Source: Panonychus citri (Eukaryota > Arthropoda > Arachnida > Trombidiformes > Tetranychidae). Taken from it: 64,000 nt of DNA. Below, in pieces: positions 9,355 to 24,706 of the stretch. The number at the start of each line of letters is the position of its first letter. Within the stretch, counting starts at the first letter, position 1. The notes beneath the pieces are model-generated. The model saw only the letters and a program-made list of their open reading frames with translations. It did not search any database and was not told the DNA's origin. Where the stretch lies: NCBI RefSeq assembly GCF_014898815.1, contig NW_026515539.1, positions 3,720,001 to 3,784,000 on the forward strand. The letters run 5' to 3'. A program made the position numbers and the translations under genes.

Positions 9355-12045
9355 GTATTGTCAATAGATTTAGTCAACAAACATGATCAACAATGATAAT
9401 TTTACAATTGACATTTAAATGATCATTGATTTGAAAACACTGAAGATAAACTTTATTTGTTTAAATATGGAAACAATCAAATAAAAAATGAATGAAAATA
9501 ACTGTTCATGTTTTCAAATCGATATTGTTGTTGATTTTTTTTTCCTCTCATATCAGATCATCTCATAGACATTGATTGATTATATTAAGTATAACACAGA
9601 GAGATAATCATGATGATGATAATGATGAAACTGTGAGTTTTTTGTTTGTTTGATTGAGATGAAATTAATTAGGTTACATGGGACAAGGAAAAAAAAAACA
9701 AACTTTCTAGTGAATTTCATCCTGAAATATTGAGCATCATGATACTCATTGAGATGATAATATTTATCTAATAACAAGATTAAGCTTAAGGATCATCATT
9801 TTTAGCTTTGTGTTTTTTATCATGATAATTTCATGAACTTTTTAACTCGTTTAAATGTTCAAATTTTACCCTGAAAAATTTTTCCCTAGACTTTGGTAAG
9901 ACTTTTGCAAATCATCAACATGTAAACTCATGGTAAGAATTGACATGAGAACCGATTCATCAACTAAATGATAACTTGCAATGAAATTATCGTTACTATT
10001 TTTTTTTGTTTCTTCTCAACATCAAAAGTGATTTATTAATAATTTTCGTTCTCCTTGATGAATGAATCAGTTGATTGGTGAATAAATTAACGCAAGTCAA
10101 TTGATTAATTTGATTATCTACTATCAATATACACTACACACATATACACAAGTTCACAATATATATGAATACTATTTTTAGCATTGGTGATTATTAGTTA
10201 TCTCTGATTCAGTTTACTTACATTGAAGATATAATTAGATTGACTTGAAACTTTGAGTTAATTTTTAACACAGCTCATGTTTACATTGTTACCAGAGTTT
10301 ATTTTAACAGATTATTATTATCATTGATATATATATTTATCTAGTTACTTGATTAGTATTGTTATAAACATTGAGGTGTACACAAGGTTGGTAAACTTTT
10401 CCCCTGGAAATTGATTCAGTTTCAGAGTCAGATTATCATGACAAAAGGTTCAACTAAGAAACCAGGTCATCTGGATAACATGGTGAATATGAATTCTGTA
10501 AATTTCCATTCACCTGATATTTGAAGCGGAAAAAAATGGTTAACCCAATATTTACAATTAATCAACTTGATTGTGATGAGTTTTTTTCTTCATCATCATC
10601 ATTTCATTTAACTATTAAAACTTTCATCATGATAATAGTTGTTTTGTTTTGTCTTCATGATTAACTAATTGTTTGTTTGTTTTTTTTTTCTGTGAAACTT
10701 TTTCTCACTTTGTTTACTTTGTTATGTTTTTATATTTTCTATTTATTTCAAATGAATATTTTGCTTTTACTGTTACACATTTTCCTGGTGATCAATTGAT
10801 TCAATTTGAAATTTCATTAAGATTCTGGGTAATGTAATTACTGTTTATCTCTGTAATTGCTAAGTAATTGTACTCGGAAGTATCAAATTTAACTTTCGAA
10901 AGTGGGTTAGAACAGTTCGAGTTCGAGAAGGTTTTCTCTTTTTTTCTCCTCCGAACTCAACTAATCGCATCTTTTTTTTCACTTGATTCTTAGAATAACA
11001 ATCAACTTAAATCAACAGAAAATTATCTTAACCCTTTCATCAGAATCAATGAATTAGAGACACAAAATCGATACATGTTAGAGAAAGGGTTAGATCAATT
11101 GAAGATTATGCAAATATAATTGAATTTAAATTGTCAATTCTTAGAGAATTAAATTAATTCTATCAGTTTATTTACTAATGATACTAATTGTTCACTAACA
11201 TTGAATAGGATTAACCACCGGGATTCAAACCTCTAATTTACATTTGACTCTTGATGTAATTACTCAGGTAACAACAATTAGTTAATCCAAAGGAAAAATC
11301 AAAACAATTGAATCTTAATCTAAATTACAATCAATTTCCAATGATGATTTATATTGATTAGTGAAACTTGAAACCAAATTGTGATAATTTAATTTCACCA
11401 TTTTCTTCAATTAACTTTGATTTATTAATTTGCTAACTTAATTAACAAGATTACGAGTTAATTTAGTTTTCCTTGTTCATGTTAATCATAATTATCTGCT
11501 CTCAATAGTTTATCTAATGATTAATTGTTTTCACTTCCTTGATTCATATTGATCAGTTTTTTTTTCATCTTCTTCCAAATGATTAACTAATCAATTATAA
11601 TTTATTATAATTGGGAAAAAAAACAGATTAGTATTAATCAGTTGTGATGATACAAAATTTACTGTTGATTAATTTTTACTATTATTAAATTGTTATTATT
11701 AGTTAATTGGGAATCTAACTATTTCTTTTCGTCTCAATGAATATTTTTGATTTATATTATCATTATTATCGTAGAAATTATTTCATCAACAATCAACTAA
11801 CTAAAATTTATTACGATAATTAACTAAACCAGCACAATATTGATAAGTTAATTGTTGCTGATTAAATGTTTGTTATATTAACCGAAATTAAATATTTAAT
11901 TTACTCTCTCATTCTGATTGTGTGTACATGTTGAGAAAATAATTGGTAACATCAATCAAATCACTCCAACAATTAACCTTGAAATTTAATCTACTTATTG
12001 ACTGAGAAGAAAAAAGAAACTTTAATCAATCGAACATTGAAATTA

Positions 12046-12048
<3 letters not shown>

Positions 12049-12078
<30 letters not shown>
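12049..12078. repeat. (AG)15 microsatellite
   Basis: A perfect AG dinucleotide run. Shorter runs of the same type occur near 16076, 16801, 18484 and 21569. Confidence 0.85.
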
Positions 12079-12081
<3 letters not shown>

Positions 12082-13179
12082 GAACTTAAAAAATTCCATG
12101 TTCATGACTGAGAATTGTAATTATAACGAGTTTGAGATTTGGAACTAGTTCGATGAATATTATGAATGAAAAGTTATCCAGAAAGGTGAAGAAAAAAGTT
12201 GCTAAAAGTTTTCGTAATTCACCAGTTTCAAGATTGATTCTCATGCGATTCAGGATAATGTTTCATGGAAATGATCAAGTTTTGTTTTTATGACGAAAAT
12301 GATGATTATTATCATCATTTTAAAACAACAACAAACTATCAGATGACAATTCAACTGAGATAAGATCAATTCCCAACAGGGAGTTAAACAGAGTGTGTTA
12401 GACTTGTCGTGTTAAAATAATATCCATGATAGAAAATAATAAGAGAGTGAGAAAATTCATTGCAACTATTACATGTTCCCTCATTCTAGTCTTCATATTC
12501 ATCTTGATTCTCACTCGAATGGTTCAATGATTTGACTTACGATACCCTCAAGAATCATCCCCATGTCTTGAATTTTAAAGGCTCTCTTGGTGCAGGCTAA
12601 GAATAGTAAACATCATTTTCAACATCATTCTGACAACAACAATCTCAGTCTTCATCTATTGACTCGCTAATATCATCATAATCATCATCATCTTAATCTC
12701 CATCAACTCTCATAGAAACTTTTTTTTCCCTCTTCATGGAGATTTTCATCTAATACTCTTTATCCACTTCTTTATCCATTTACTTGAAGATTATTAATGA
12801 AAATGAAACTTTTTCCATTCAATATCAACACGTTGACTGTTCCCATTTCCTCATGCATACTTTTTTTTTGTTATTGTTCAAATTACCAATTGACCAATTG
12901 ATCGGCTTAGTAGAGATTAACTCTTGGAGAGATTAACTAACCTTTGTGATTAAACTTTAAATAATTTTCTGTTGATGCAAAAAAAAACTGACAATTGAAA
13001 CTTGTCACTACTATTTTATCCATGGGAAAGTTGTCATAAAACAATTAGCTAAATTGTCTTTTATAATAATTAATCTCAACGATTTGTTTTCTCTCTCACT
13101 GATTATCATTTATTAGATAGATAGGGAAATAGTATCACCTTCAGTATATTAATGATGATCTTATCAGATAAATTGAGCA

Positions 13180-13760
13180 CTGAGGGTAACCCTTCTCATT
13201 GCCCTTACTAACCGTTTGACTACTTGACAGAGACAAGTATCAATGCATTGATCCTGCATTGGGGAAGAGAGGCCTTTAGCATGGGAACAGGCCTCAACAA
13301 AACCCCTTCATCCCTACCCTGGGGCCCGTAAAATCTTTATACAGCCGATTGATTATGTCTGCTAAAATAGTTCGGGAGGTGGTATACGCGAAAGCGAAAA
13401 ACTGCTGATTTTTCCTTAATGGGAATTCCCCAAAGGCTAGAATCTTCCAGCCCTCGAATAAATATCTCTCTCTCTCTTTCTCTCTTTCTTTCTTTTTCTT
13501 TTCTCTCTATTCTTTCCGATTATTCGTTGTCTCTCTCTAGCCTTTTTTTAAATTAACCGCTTTACTTACGCTCGCGTAATTTAATTGTTTCATTTCTTCA
13601 GAATGTCTCATGAACGGGTGCTCAGATTATGTTCGTACTATTTTGGTCGCTCTGTACGAATTCAGAGTGAATTTTATTGAATAGAATCCTCGTAGTTTGG
13701 GTTCGTTGTTGTTACAAAAATTTCGCTCAATGTAGATTATATTATACATGTATGACTGAA
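13180..13760. other. Composition island, possible retroelement fragment
   Basis: The stretch 13180-13440 is conspicuously richer in G+C than the ~10 kb around it. It contains aggcctttagcatgggaaca near 13271, which recalls the 'aggcctt...gggaac' words seen near 3' ends of some arthropod non-LTR retrotransposons. A CT-rich tract follows (13467-13510), then another less AT-rich stretch with a 25-codon ATG frame at 13603-13680 just after an AG acceptor-like site. No long frame and no clear inverted ends are visible. It may also be a transcribed non-coding or regulatory segment. Confidence 0.3.
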
Positions 13761-16700
13761 GAAAAAAAAATAAAGTGATGACTCCAAATCAATATAATGA
13801 TAATTTTCACTTTTGGTCAATTGTTAATGGTCAATATAATGGGAATCAAGTTGACATTATCAAACCTGTCATAGGTGATGATAGATGATCGTTGTTAAGT
13901 GACAATAGCCTTGACTTGAAGATGATGATGATGATTAAAAGGAAATAGACAGAGAGAAAACTGAACAAGATTAAATGATAATGATGATAATGTAATTGAT
14001 AGATAATAAAAAAAAGTTCCATTTGAAAGAGACTCTAATCCTAATCTCGATGATAATCATTCAACCTGAATGACCTCGACTGACCATATATGAGAGCTTG
14101 AGAGTTGATTTCTTCACCTTTTCATTGTGATAATTAGTAAATTGTTCAGTTTAAAAGGCTATTATTGTCACTGAGGTTTTACTTTAAATATGGTTTGAGT
14201 AAAAGTTGATGGGATTGATTGACAATCATTTGATTTTCACAATCTAATTTAGACTTAGATTGGTTGTTGTTAATTAGTTGTTACAATCAATTGATTGACT
14301 TGAGATTTTAAACTATTTGTAAACAAGGTTGAAATATGAAAGATTTGACACTTAATTATGATGATTAAGCTTCTAAATCAGTTTCCCATTCGTTACTTTA
14401 TGAATTTGATTGAAAAATGACAAAGTTGATAATCTTAATTATCATGTTGATGATTATCAGTAAACTGAATTGCTTTGGATTCGTTGTAAGAATTTTTTCC
14501 TTTTCTTTGATTAAATTCAATTAGTATCATGAAAGTAACTTTAAAGATATTCTAATTAATAAAGAATGAGGAAGTTACAGTGACTCCGAACTTTTTGAAA
14601 TGTACAGTTTGAGTAAAAAAAAGTTCGCGAACATAAAATTCATTAAATCCATGAAATTATTCATTTTTTGTCATCTTAATACTCTGGTTTCTGAGAAACT
14701 TTCAACAGACATTCAAGATGAGAAATATTGATCATCATGATTGATTATGATTTATTGATAACAATTTGAATATAATATTCAGATAATTTCAGCACCATGG
14801 TGAAGATGATACAGTAAAAAGTTCAACAGAAATCAATTGCAATTTAATGCCAACGATAATCTATCTTCAATCATGATTTTTTTCGTAACGAAAAATAAAA
14901 CAAAATGAATGGAAATTTTTTCGTTACAATGAAAATCGTTAGTCGTCAGAAGGTTAATCATCATCACCGGTGATTCCAAATGATTAATCTGTGTATTTAA
15001 TCAATTCCCTGTTGAGTATAATTTATATTCTTTGTGGTTATCATGATGAAAACTGTCAATGATGAGGTTTACATATATTTTTTCATTACTGAAAACAATT
15101 TTTCTTAATGCTAACAACACTTTTGACAAACAATTAAAGTGACAATTTAAATCTAAAGCGTATGTCAGTGTTATCATGACACTGATTGTAGTGATTTAAT
15201 TAAGTCTTTCTTTTAGAAATTCAAAATCTGGGTTATCATAAATTACAAAGTTATCAATTCAATTGTTAATTTGATGGTAAAAGTTATTAACTGTGTCAAC
15301 AAATTGCAAGATAAGATGATAATGATGATAACAAGCATATTCTGAATATTTCATTCATTTAGTTAATGTTAATTGTAATATTAGTATTATGATGATGATG
15401 ATGATGTGAAAAAGGAGAGCAATTACTGTATACATATAATGATGAATGGGAGGAGACGGAAATGATGAGAATCTCAAGTTTACTCAGGAAAATAAAACAA
15501 TGAAGAAGAAGAAGAAAAAAGTTGTTCGAAAGTTTGTTTTTTCTCTGTAATATTTTTTTTTCTTCTTCTCTTTGATGACAAGATGACAAGATGAATTCTA
15601 AAGATGCTGGTGAAGATAAAGATGAAAATAAAACGAAAAACATGATTAAGATTCGTTTCAATGATATTACTCGAATATGACACAAGAGAACATTCAATGA
15701 ACATGGGATAACCCATATTAGAACCTAAACTTACAATTCGAGTTCAATTGTAACTTTGTTCATCTTTTTTAGAAAAAAAGAAAGAGAGAGAGAAAAGATG
15801 AAGTTACGATAGGAACCGATAATATGGTAAATAAAGATGAATAGAAATTGATGAAGAGAAAACAAAAATTGGTAACCAATCGTTTGTCGTAATCTTGCCA
15901 AGGAGAAACTTTTTTATCCTCATCATCTTTATCATTATTTTCTTCTTCATGTACTCATCTTATCCTCGATATCTGATCAACCTGATTCTGATTGGAGTTA
16001 ATCCAAGGTTTTGTCTTTAGATTGTTCCAACTCTTCATCTTAATCTTCAATCCATTTTCAATCAACATTAGTCTTAGAGAGAGAGAGAGAGACTCAATCT
16101 CTAAATCAGCTTTTGGAATATAAAAAAAAGTTATCGTTTTCTTCAGCTTTTAGATTGAAAATTCTCTTTCTCGACTGGAGTTTTCTAATCAATTCTGTCT
16201 CTTTCTTATGTTTCGAGACTCAATTTAACAGAATTCATCTCAGCATAGTCCAAGGTAGATTACCTTTCAAGGTGATGATTATTATTTTTGGATAAAGATA
16301 ATCAACTGAGCGGATGAAGTTCATTTCAACACTTTAGTCAAAGTGTTTATCTTGGCGAGTAAATTTTTCTCCTCTGTCTCTCCCATGTAAAGATCGAGCT
16401 TATAATTAACAATCTCAAGTTCATTTGATAACTTTGTTTCTCCTCTCTGATAATCTGGATTAGATTACACAACTTGAAGGTGATGATTATGAATGATAAT
16501 AATGTCAAGTGGTGGATTAACAGCCTAATGATGAAATAAGAAAAAAAAAGTATTTATAGTAAACTAATTGTTATTTCAATCACTAAAGATGAGAAAATTA
16601 GACAAAAAGAAAACAATCAATGAGAGAAACAAAACTGATGAAGATAATATGGTTTTCTATGGTGACGATAATGGTGATGATGAAAAGAGATGATGATGAG

Positions 16701-19700
16701 ATAAAGATGAAGAGGAAAGATCAATCATCTTAAGTGTGACAGTTTAGGAGAAAAATTCTTTTTATCAACATAATCATTTTTTCGTCGTGATCAGTATCAA
16801 GAGAGAGAGAGAGAGAGAGAGAGATAATCATCATCAAAGCGAAAACAATGTAAGGAGAAAATTTTTGAAAAAAATTCGAATTTATTTCATCAATTGTGCT
16901 AAAGAGATCATGACAATTTAAAGGGATAATCATGATCTGAGAATCTCATATTTCCAATGGAGAATTGAAAGTTCAATTTACCACCAATTCAGTTTCATGA
17001 TGTAATCGATTTTCCAACTGTAACCAACTTAGAATATTACAAAATAACCAATGGTCATCATTAGATAACATTATTATTAGATGAGATTGAATAACAGGAA
17101 GAGAAAGAACAAAAAAATTTCGAGATTGATTCATGTTCATTCAGTGCTGATTGAGAGCATTTTTTTTATATCTCATGAAATGATATCATTACCATCAATT
17201 AACTCCCACTTTTCACTCCCAGATGCAAGATCTTTGTTTTTTTTTTGTTTTTTCCGTTTCCTGGATAATTGATTGTGGAAGAGGTTACATCCCATTCATT
17301 AACCAACAATCATTAATCTTAATTTGTGAGAATAATGAGTTAGCATGATAACATTTTCATTCTCAGTTGATGTTTCACCTCATTATCGTTTAAGATTGAA
17401 ATCAATTTTTGATCAACTTTAAGGTTAAATTGTTTTCGCATTTGAGAAAATAACAAATTTATATCAATTATAATGCAATTGAATATAAGTTGATTGTTGA
17501 TTCATTCAAATCAAAATGTGAACGTTTAAGAAAAAGAGAGAAAGAGAGAGATGAAGATAAGTGAGACAAAATGATGATAAGAATGACGATCATTATGATA
17601 ATTGGTCAGTTGGGAGAGGGCAAAGGCCGAGGTTAAGGTGATTGGAGATGTAGCTTAAGAGGTGGAATTGTTATTCAATAAAATGGATAAGATGTTCAAG
17701 ATTGAACAGGAAAAAAAGGTAAACATTGTTGTTCTGTGATGTTTTCAGGTTAAATTGCTCATGGAAAAATATTGAGATGAAGGTAAGTGGTCTTGATACT
17801 ATTCTAAGGTTTTTCTCTTCGTTTTCATCTTCTTCCTCTGTAGATAAATATTATTTTTACCATATTTGGATAAATGGTCTAAATAAACATGACTCAGAAT
17901 GTTTGAGAATTATCCTGGAATTGTTGGTGAATACAATGAACTTATTCACATCAAGGTAGAGAATCTTAAAAAGGAAAAGGTTGGAAAAGAAAAGAGATAG
18001 AGAGAGAGAGAAAAAATATCGATAGTTGCATATACATGTAGGGATAATCGAATGTAATTTGAGCAAGAAAAAGGAAAAGGAAACAGAACTGATAAGTTTC
18101 ATGGGAGAGATGGAAAAACATTTCACTCTGAGATTCCAAGAGATGAATGAAATAATCAATGAACATGAATATTGATGCTCAGTTGAAGGTGTTGGTCAGT
18201 GTGTGTGTACTTTTGGTGTTGAAAAAAAAAGGTTAATCATATCATCAGATCTTTCATTGACTCCCCTGAGAAGATGAAGATAAAATGATGATAAGAGTGG
18301 AAATATATATTTAGAAAAGGATAAATTGAATAACAGGTAAAATCATCAAGCAGGAATTCAATTGTTAAGGAAAAAGGATGTTGGTTGTTGTTGCCAGTGG
18401 AAAAGGTTTACACCCAATCATGATAATCTTGCTAATATAATAATAACAATGGTTTCATGAGGTATTCAGAATGATAACAGTTGAGAGAGAGAGAGAGAGA
18501 CAGTGGGTAATGGAAGGTAGGAAAAGCTTTTGTAACATTTTCTTATCAGAATGCTTGGATATTCAATCTGAAAGAAGGTGAAAAGAGAATGAAAATTTTC
18601 AGATAAACTATTATCATTTTGGTGATAAAATGAATCACAATCAGAAAAGTGATGATGAAATTTCCCTTTCCCCTGTAACAGTTGATGATAATTTCATTCA
18701 TCACAATGAAATTATCATGATAATCATTCTCGATTCAAATATCAAGATATTAATATAATCAAAAATAATCATCTCAAGTTATTTAGTTTTTTTTGCCTTT
18801 TCTCACTTTAATAATGTTATCATTTATTATTCAGAATGAAAAGTTGATTCAAATAGAATCATGAATTGATCAGAGATCCCATGTTACTATGAATAGATAA
18901 TAATAATTGAATAATTGAATATTATTATAATAGGAACAGCAATTAAACACCTCGAGCAATTTAAAAGTTATTAACAATGTGATTAAATTAAAGTATTAAT
19001 ATAATATAAACAAAAGGTTTAATCTATCAACCATTTGATGTATTGAAAACTTGGAAAGTTATTAATCAATGAGTAGATTCAATTTCAATTCAACTCACAA
19101 TTTCAATCAAATTGAACTTGATCAACTTCAAGGTAATTGTTTTTTTTTATAATCATTTCATTTGATTGTTCATAGGAAATTGATTAGCAGATTGACATTT
19201 CTTTTATCAGAATTTGTGATTATCATGTTTCTCCTCGGAATAAAATCTTAAAAATGTTCAACAAGAATCTAATTTTTTCATCATGTCAAAACCTCAAAGG
19301 TAAATATGATAACATCCGAAAGGAGAACATTTTTTTTTTCATATTCTCTTGAATCTATGAGTAACACTCTCAGAACTTTATGACAATGATAATGATGACA
19401 GAGGTTCGCCTGAAGCTATCATGATGATGGATAAAAATGGATGATTATTTTCGAGAAAAAAAAGTGAGAGAAAAACGAAGAGAAATAAAATGATAGAAAA
19501 AAACTCCCAGCATCGAATTTTTTATCTCATGATCTTCATGAAAATTTCATGTTCTCATTGTGACTTATCATTCATTCCTCATGGGTCTTCATTCTGAGAT
19601 CAGATTGTTACTAGAAATTCTGATATACTTTTTTTCCCTCAAAGAAACGAAAAAAAGAAGAAGAAAAAAATCTAACTCATGATTCTTCATTCAATGTTAC

Positions 19701-22700
19701 AGAATTTCTTATGTTATATTTTTTTTCTTCTCTTTTGTTCAATCGGTTATTGTTTTTTTTTCTTCTCCATCATGTTAACACATTTTTTTCATATTCTCAA
19801 TAGAATCCTGGTAATAATTCAGTTTTCGAAAAGTCGAACCTTCTAACATGATGATTCGATGTCATTTCGCTAACAATTCAGTGCCATTAACCGCCGGATC
19901 CAAGTTCGGACTGAGTAACGAGAATTTTGGACAAATTTCCAACGAAATTATTATTTTACATCAATGATGACACATCTCATTTGAAGATCGATAACTTATT
20001 TTGTCCTAATAATATTTTTCTTCGTAAATTGTGTTGACATTTTGGTTAATCTTAATGTTCACAAGCTTGAAATAAATTGTGATCCATAACTTTTTCTCAA
20101 AACTTTTTCAGTTCCGTTACTTTGACTCATCTAGTTTTCCATTAATCTTAATTATCCTCAACAAAGTTAACAATAAATTGACTTGAAAAGTTATTCAATT
20201 AAACTCAATTCTCTGCCACAATCAGTTAATTCATCAACAATTCCCATCGCCTCATTATTGGATTACCTTGATCTAGATTTTATCGATATTTACCTGATTC
20301 ATTTCATCATCTTTACCAATTGATAAAGTTGATAAATCACAAAGTTTCTCATGTTGACTTGATTCAGTTGATTGTTTTCATTAGCAGATTGATTAACTTA
20401 TCGATTTTCATCATTAAAATTGATTCTTATTGATCAGCTGACGATGATTGTTTCTTGATTACTTTGATTATGAGTGTTAACTGAAAGGAGAGACAATTAG
20501 ATTATAATAATAATCACCATCAATTTGTTTCATTAGCATAAATTACTCAATAAATTAGATTATTATTATGATTTTATTTCTAATTAAAAGAGAACCTTTT
20601 CTCAATCAAAACAATGTGATTAACCTTAATTAGTGGATCAAATTGTTTATTAAATTTAGATTCTAATGTAAACATCAATGGATGAGAGATTAATACCCGA
20701 TTCTGATGATGATGAGAAGTAGAAATAACAGAAAAAACATCATGATTACCATGGGAAAAGATGATTCATGATTCTGATTAGTTAATGAACGAAAATAAAG
20801 CAAAACAGAATCAAAGTTAATTGTGATTAACTCTCTTTGTACTCATTGGTTAACAACAACACAACAAAAACTGAGAATTTTCAATTGACTGAGTTAATTG
20901 TTATAACATTGATTGTCAATGACAAATAATTTCCATTTGTTAAATAATGTCAATCATAGTTAATCATCAGATTAACAGTTAATTTTTTTGCTGGAATAAG
21001 AAGAAAAAAATTAATTAATTACCTTAAATGCTGATGATGAGCATCTCATGGTTCTTGATAATTGTGGTTATTTATGAATAGTGAGTTGGAACACAATTAT
21101 GAACAATTCAATTGTCTAGTTAGTTAATTGTTGTTTAGAGCCAAGAGAGAGACACACTACACAAAACACAATGATTAACACTTTGTGTAATTGATTAAGT
21201 TGTTAATGATTGAAAATTAGTCGATTTCACAATCACAATTAAAGGATAATAATATAAAGGTTTCCAAAAAATGATCAGTTGTTTATTTGTGATTTCTAAA
21301 TAGGAAATCGTTCGGAAAGGAAGCAAATAAAAAGCAAAACTCTCTGTGAATTATTATTACTGTTGTTCCAGGGGGAAGTTGAAGATGATGAAGATGAAGA
21401 ACGATGAGAAAGATGATGATGATGATGATGACGAGAGAATAAAAGGAGAAGAAGATGGGAAAATTAGAGAGGAAGATGTTGAATTTTGACTCAGAAGAAC
21501 AATAATTTCTGATGTTTCTCAATGTGAATTTGGAAATGAACTGAAGAGATGAAGAGACAGAAGAAAAGCTAAGAGAGAGAGAGAGAGAGAGCAAAAGTGC
21601 GAAAGGGAGTGAGTGAGCAGGAGAATTATCTAAGGATGATAATGATGATGTAAAGAGAGAGAGAGATAAAAGATATGCGCAAATGGAGATAATATCAATA
21701 TAATATTTTCTTTTCCTTCTTATTCATCATTCTAATATCATTTGATAGACATTTTATCCCAAATTTGACAACAAATTGATACCAGAAGATTATCATTCTC
21801 AATATTATCTCAATCACCCAATGAAACTGAACAAAAACAACAAGAAAACATAAACAATCATTTGAATAACAAGTCTCATGAAATTGTTCAACTTTTTCAA
21901 TTATAAATTCATCAAAATCAGTTAGCGATTTAATCTCTTGGAAGAATTTACTTTTTTGCTTCTTTCTCTCTCTCTCTCTCTCTATTATTACAGGGAAAAC
22001 AAAAGCACAAGGTAATTGCTATTCGCTAATTGTTATTCGACGATAATTAAGATAAATTTACCCTAATTAACTTAATTAGATTGAATAGTAAACGATAATA
22101 ACAAAGTTGATGGACGTTGAAGACGATAAGAGTTACTTTAATTATCTTCGTCATGAAATGATGGGGCGAAAGTTTCAATTCGAAAACAAACTTGTCGTTC
22201 AATTTTTCTTTTCGAAAAAAGTTCTAATACTTTTTGTTTCGAAAATTTTTTTTATTCCTTTGATTATCTTTTTCTATCACTGGTTCTTGTTGCTAATTAT
22301 AAAATTGATGCCTGTTGATTGGATATTTACCACCGGAAGTTCAGTTATCATATTCATTTCCGAAGGTTATGAGTTTTTATATATTCTAATTCTATCCTGA
22401 CTGAATTTCAAAATTCTTCTTTTAATCGTCTCAATATGGTGAAAATAAACTATTAACTTCTTTCAAATTTCCTCAGGGCAATAAGTGTATTTGTGTGAAT
22501 AAAATCTGCATCAGTTTAACGTTGAAGAGAAGGAAAAAAGTTCGAGACTTCATCAGTTGGAATTTTTTTTTCTTCGAACCTTCAATTGATATCATTGATT
22601 CTCATCTTCAAACTTTATCCTCAGGTAAAAAGCATCTCCATTCAAGCTGAATAAATAGAAAAGGTATTTTCAGAATTTTCTTTCTCTCTTAAGTTGAAAA

Positions 22701-23325
22701 CATGATCATTTAGATTGGAAAATGTTCTCATGAATTGGAATATTTTTCCCTAGAATCGAGATAATCAATGGATTCTTCTAATCATTTGAAGAGAAAGACT
22801 TTAATTTTAACACTTTGTTTCTCGTTCTCAAAGGGTTTGAACATTTCGATTCTCTCGATTGACTTTTCAAGTTAATCTTTCCAACATGATAATAATTATA
22901 TATCTTTGTTACCACAGAAATAATTGAATCGATAATAATTTAACTCAATAATCAGTAAATTAGCCAATAAGATGCTTAGCAATCCAAAGTAGTTGATTAA
23001 ATTGTCAAATTGTTAACTGTTCACAACCAGCAATCTAATCAACTATACAATTAAGATGCCAACAAGTGACGAGGAAAAGTTTAACATTGAAAGGTGAAAA
23101 AGAGATCACCTTGATTGTGATAATATCTTAATTTCCAACAATTTATTGATTTCTTATCGAAAGTACATCATCAAAGTTGATTGTGATTAGCAAATTGTTC
23201 ACCATAATTATTTAATCGTTTCGTTATTTATTGATAACATTTATTTTCTTTTTCTTTACAACAAATCAGTTTAATCTTTTTGTTAATTGTTACCGATTAA
23301 ACTAATGATCAACAAACACGAGAAA

Positions 23326-23330
<5 letters not shown>

Positions 23331-23368
<38 letters not shown>
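23331..23368. repeat. (CT)19 microsatellite
   Basis: A perfect CT run, the longest dinucleotide tract in the window. Confidence 0.9.
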
Positions 23369-23371
<3 letters not shown>

Positions 23372-24670
23372 TGTAATTGTAACAATTAAAGTCACATTGA
23401 AGCAAATGCGAATCTCTGATGATTGAGATGAATTAACTTTTTTTGCTTCTATTGAGCGAGACCAAGAAAATCAATGAATACCAATTAACAATGGCAACAA
23501 TTGAGGGGAATTGGGATTGAGATTAAGGTTTAATTATTCATTAATTAAGCAAAACTTAATTGATGATTAACAAAACAAAAGGATAATAAAGGATTAAATG
23601 AAAATGTAGCGAAACTCAATTGGATTGTGCATAAACATTATCACAACTTGTTGCTAATTGTTGTCATCCATTTGATTTATACATGTATTAGTCGTTTAAT
23701 TGTTACAAAACAATTTAATAGTTTATCCAACAATTAAGCCTCATTTCAATATAATGAATTAATTGTTCATTCATATCAGAACTTTCAATAACTAACTAGA
23801 CTAATTCTGGTTCTCATTTTCATCTAATATCATAATAATAAATGTTTACACAGTTAATTGTAGTAATTGTAACAGTTAACAATCAACTCGTAGGTAAAAT
23901 ATTGTATTATTTTTATCAATCACCTTGTTAAACAAATGGACAATTTAGATAAGCAACAATTAACTCTTGCGTTTTCAAGCTACCAAATCAAACAATCAAC
24001 TAATTCAATTATGTTCATGTAATAATCATTTTGATCAATAATCACCATGGTGAAAATCAGTAGTTGTTTCAATCATTTGGCTTGAAATTCAAATTGTTAT
24101 TTTCTGCTTCCATAATTGTAATTAGATTTAGATTCTTAAATCAACTCATTCAGCTGATCGTGGAAATTGATTGATGATATGATTAAATTATTTTCGCCAA
24201 CAGTTGATTAAACTAATCACCGGAATAGGTTGTGAAAAAACCTTTTCTTGGCCAATCTTTATGCTGGTCATTTTTTCATGCTTATTGATTGACCATTGAT
24301 TGTTGTTATTAAGTAACAATTTGAATTATAAATGGAAATGTTGATTGACGTCAAATTGTCATCAGAACACAAAAAATTACAATGTTCAGTTGATTGACAA
24401 TCAGAATCCATAGTTTATTTTGATAACTTTTTTTTACTTCTCTGTTAATATCATGTTGAAAGTTGATTTCCATGATCTCATGTGAAACATTTAGACAGTT
24501 TTCAGTAATCATTTTGAGGATACATGATCGATTTAGATTATGCTAATCACTAAGATTAACGATCAATAATATTAATAGAGCATAGGTAAAGAGATTCGAG
24601 TGAAAGTTTCGACAACTTATTCGAAAAGTTCTTGATCTCGAATTAGAACATTTTTTCTCATCTTCTTCTT

Positions 24671-24674
<4 letters not shown>

Positions 24675-24704
<30 letters not shown>
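24675..24704. repeat. (CT)15 microsatellite
   Basis: A perfect CT run about 220 bases upstream of the candidate first exon at 24921. Confidence 0.85.

Positions 24705-24706
<2 letters not shown>

Larger units (their letters stand above)
7220..13170. other. Gene desert with microsatellites
   Basis: About 6 kb of AT-rich DNA on which I see no coding exon. It contains (ATG)n near 7348-7362, (CAT)9 at 9331-9354, (AG)15 at 12049-12078, and repeated short ATCATGAT-type palindromes and CAATTAA-type words. The open frames on both strands are read through these simple repeats and are not credible. Confidence 0.5.

Noticed and set aside
15359..15716. Two overlapping minus-strand open frames with His and Phe/Ile runs
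   Set aside because: They are read through GA/TGA microsatellite tracts; no splice or family support.
21283..21594. 103-codon minus-strand frame starting with a Leu-Ser repeat
   Set aside because: It is the translation of a GA repeat and a TGA repeat.
22107..22400. 97-codon plus-strand frame with membrane-like stretches
   Set aside because: Phe/Ile/Leu-rich composition is what AT-rich DNA gives by chance; no homologue or splice support recognised.
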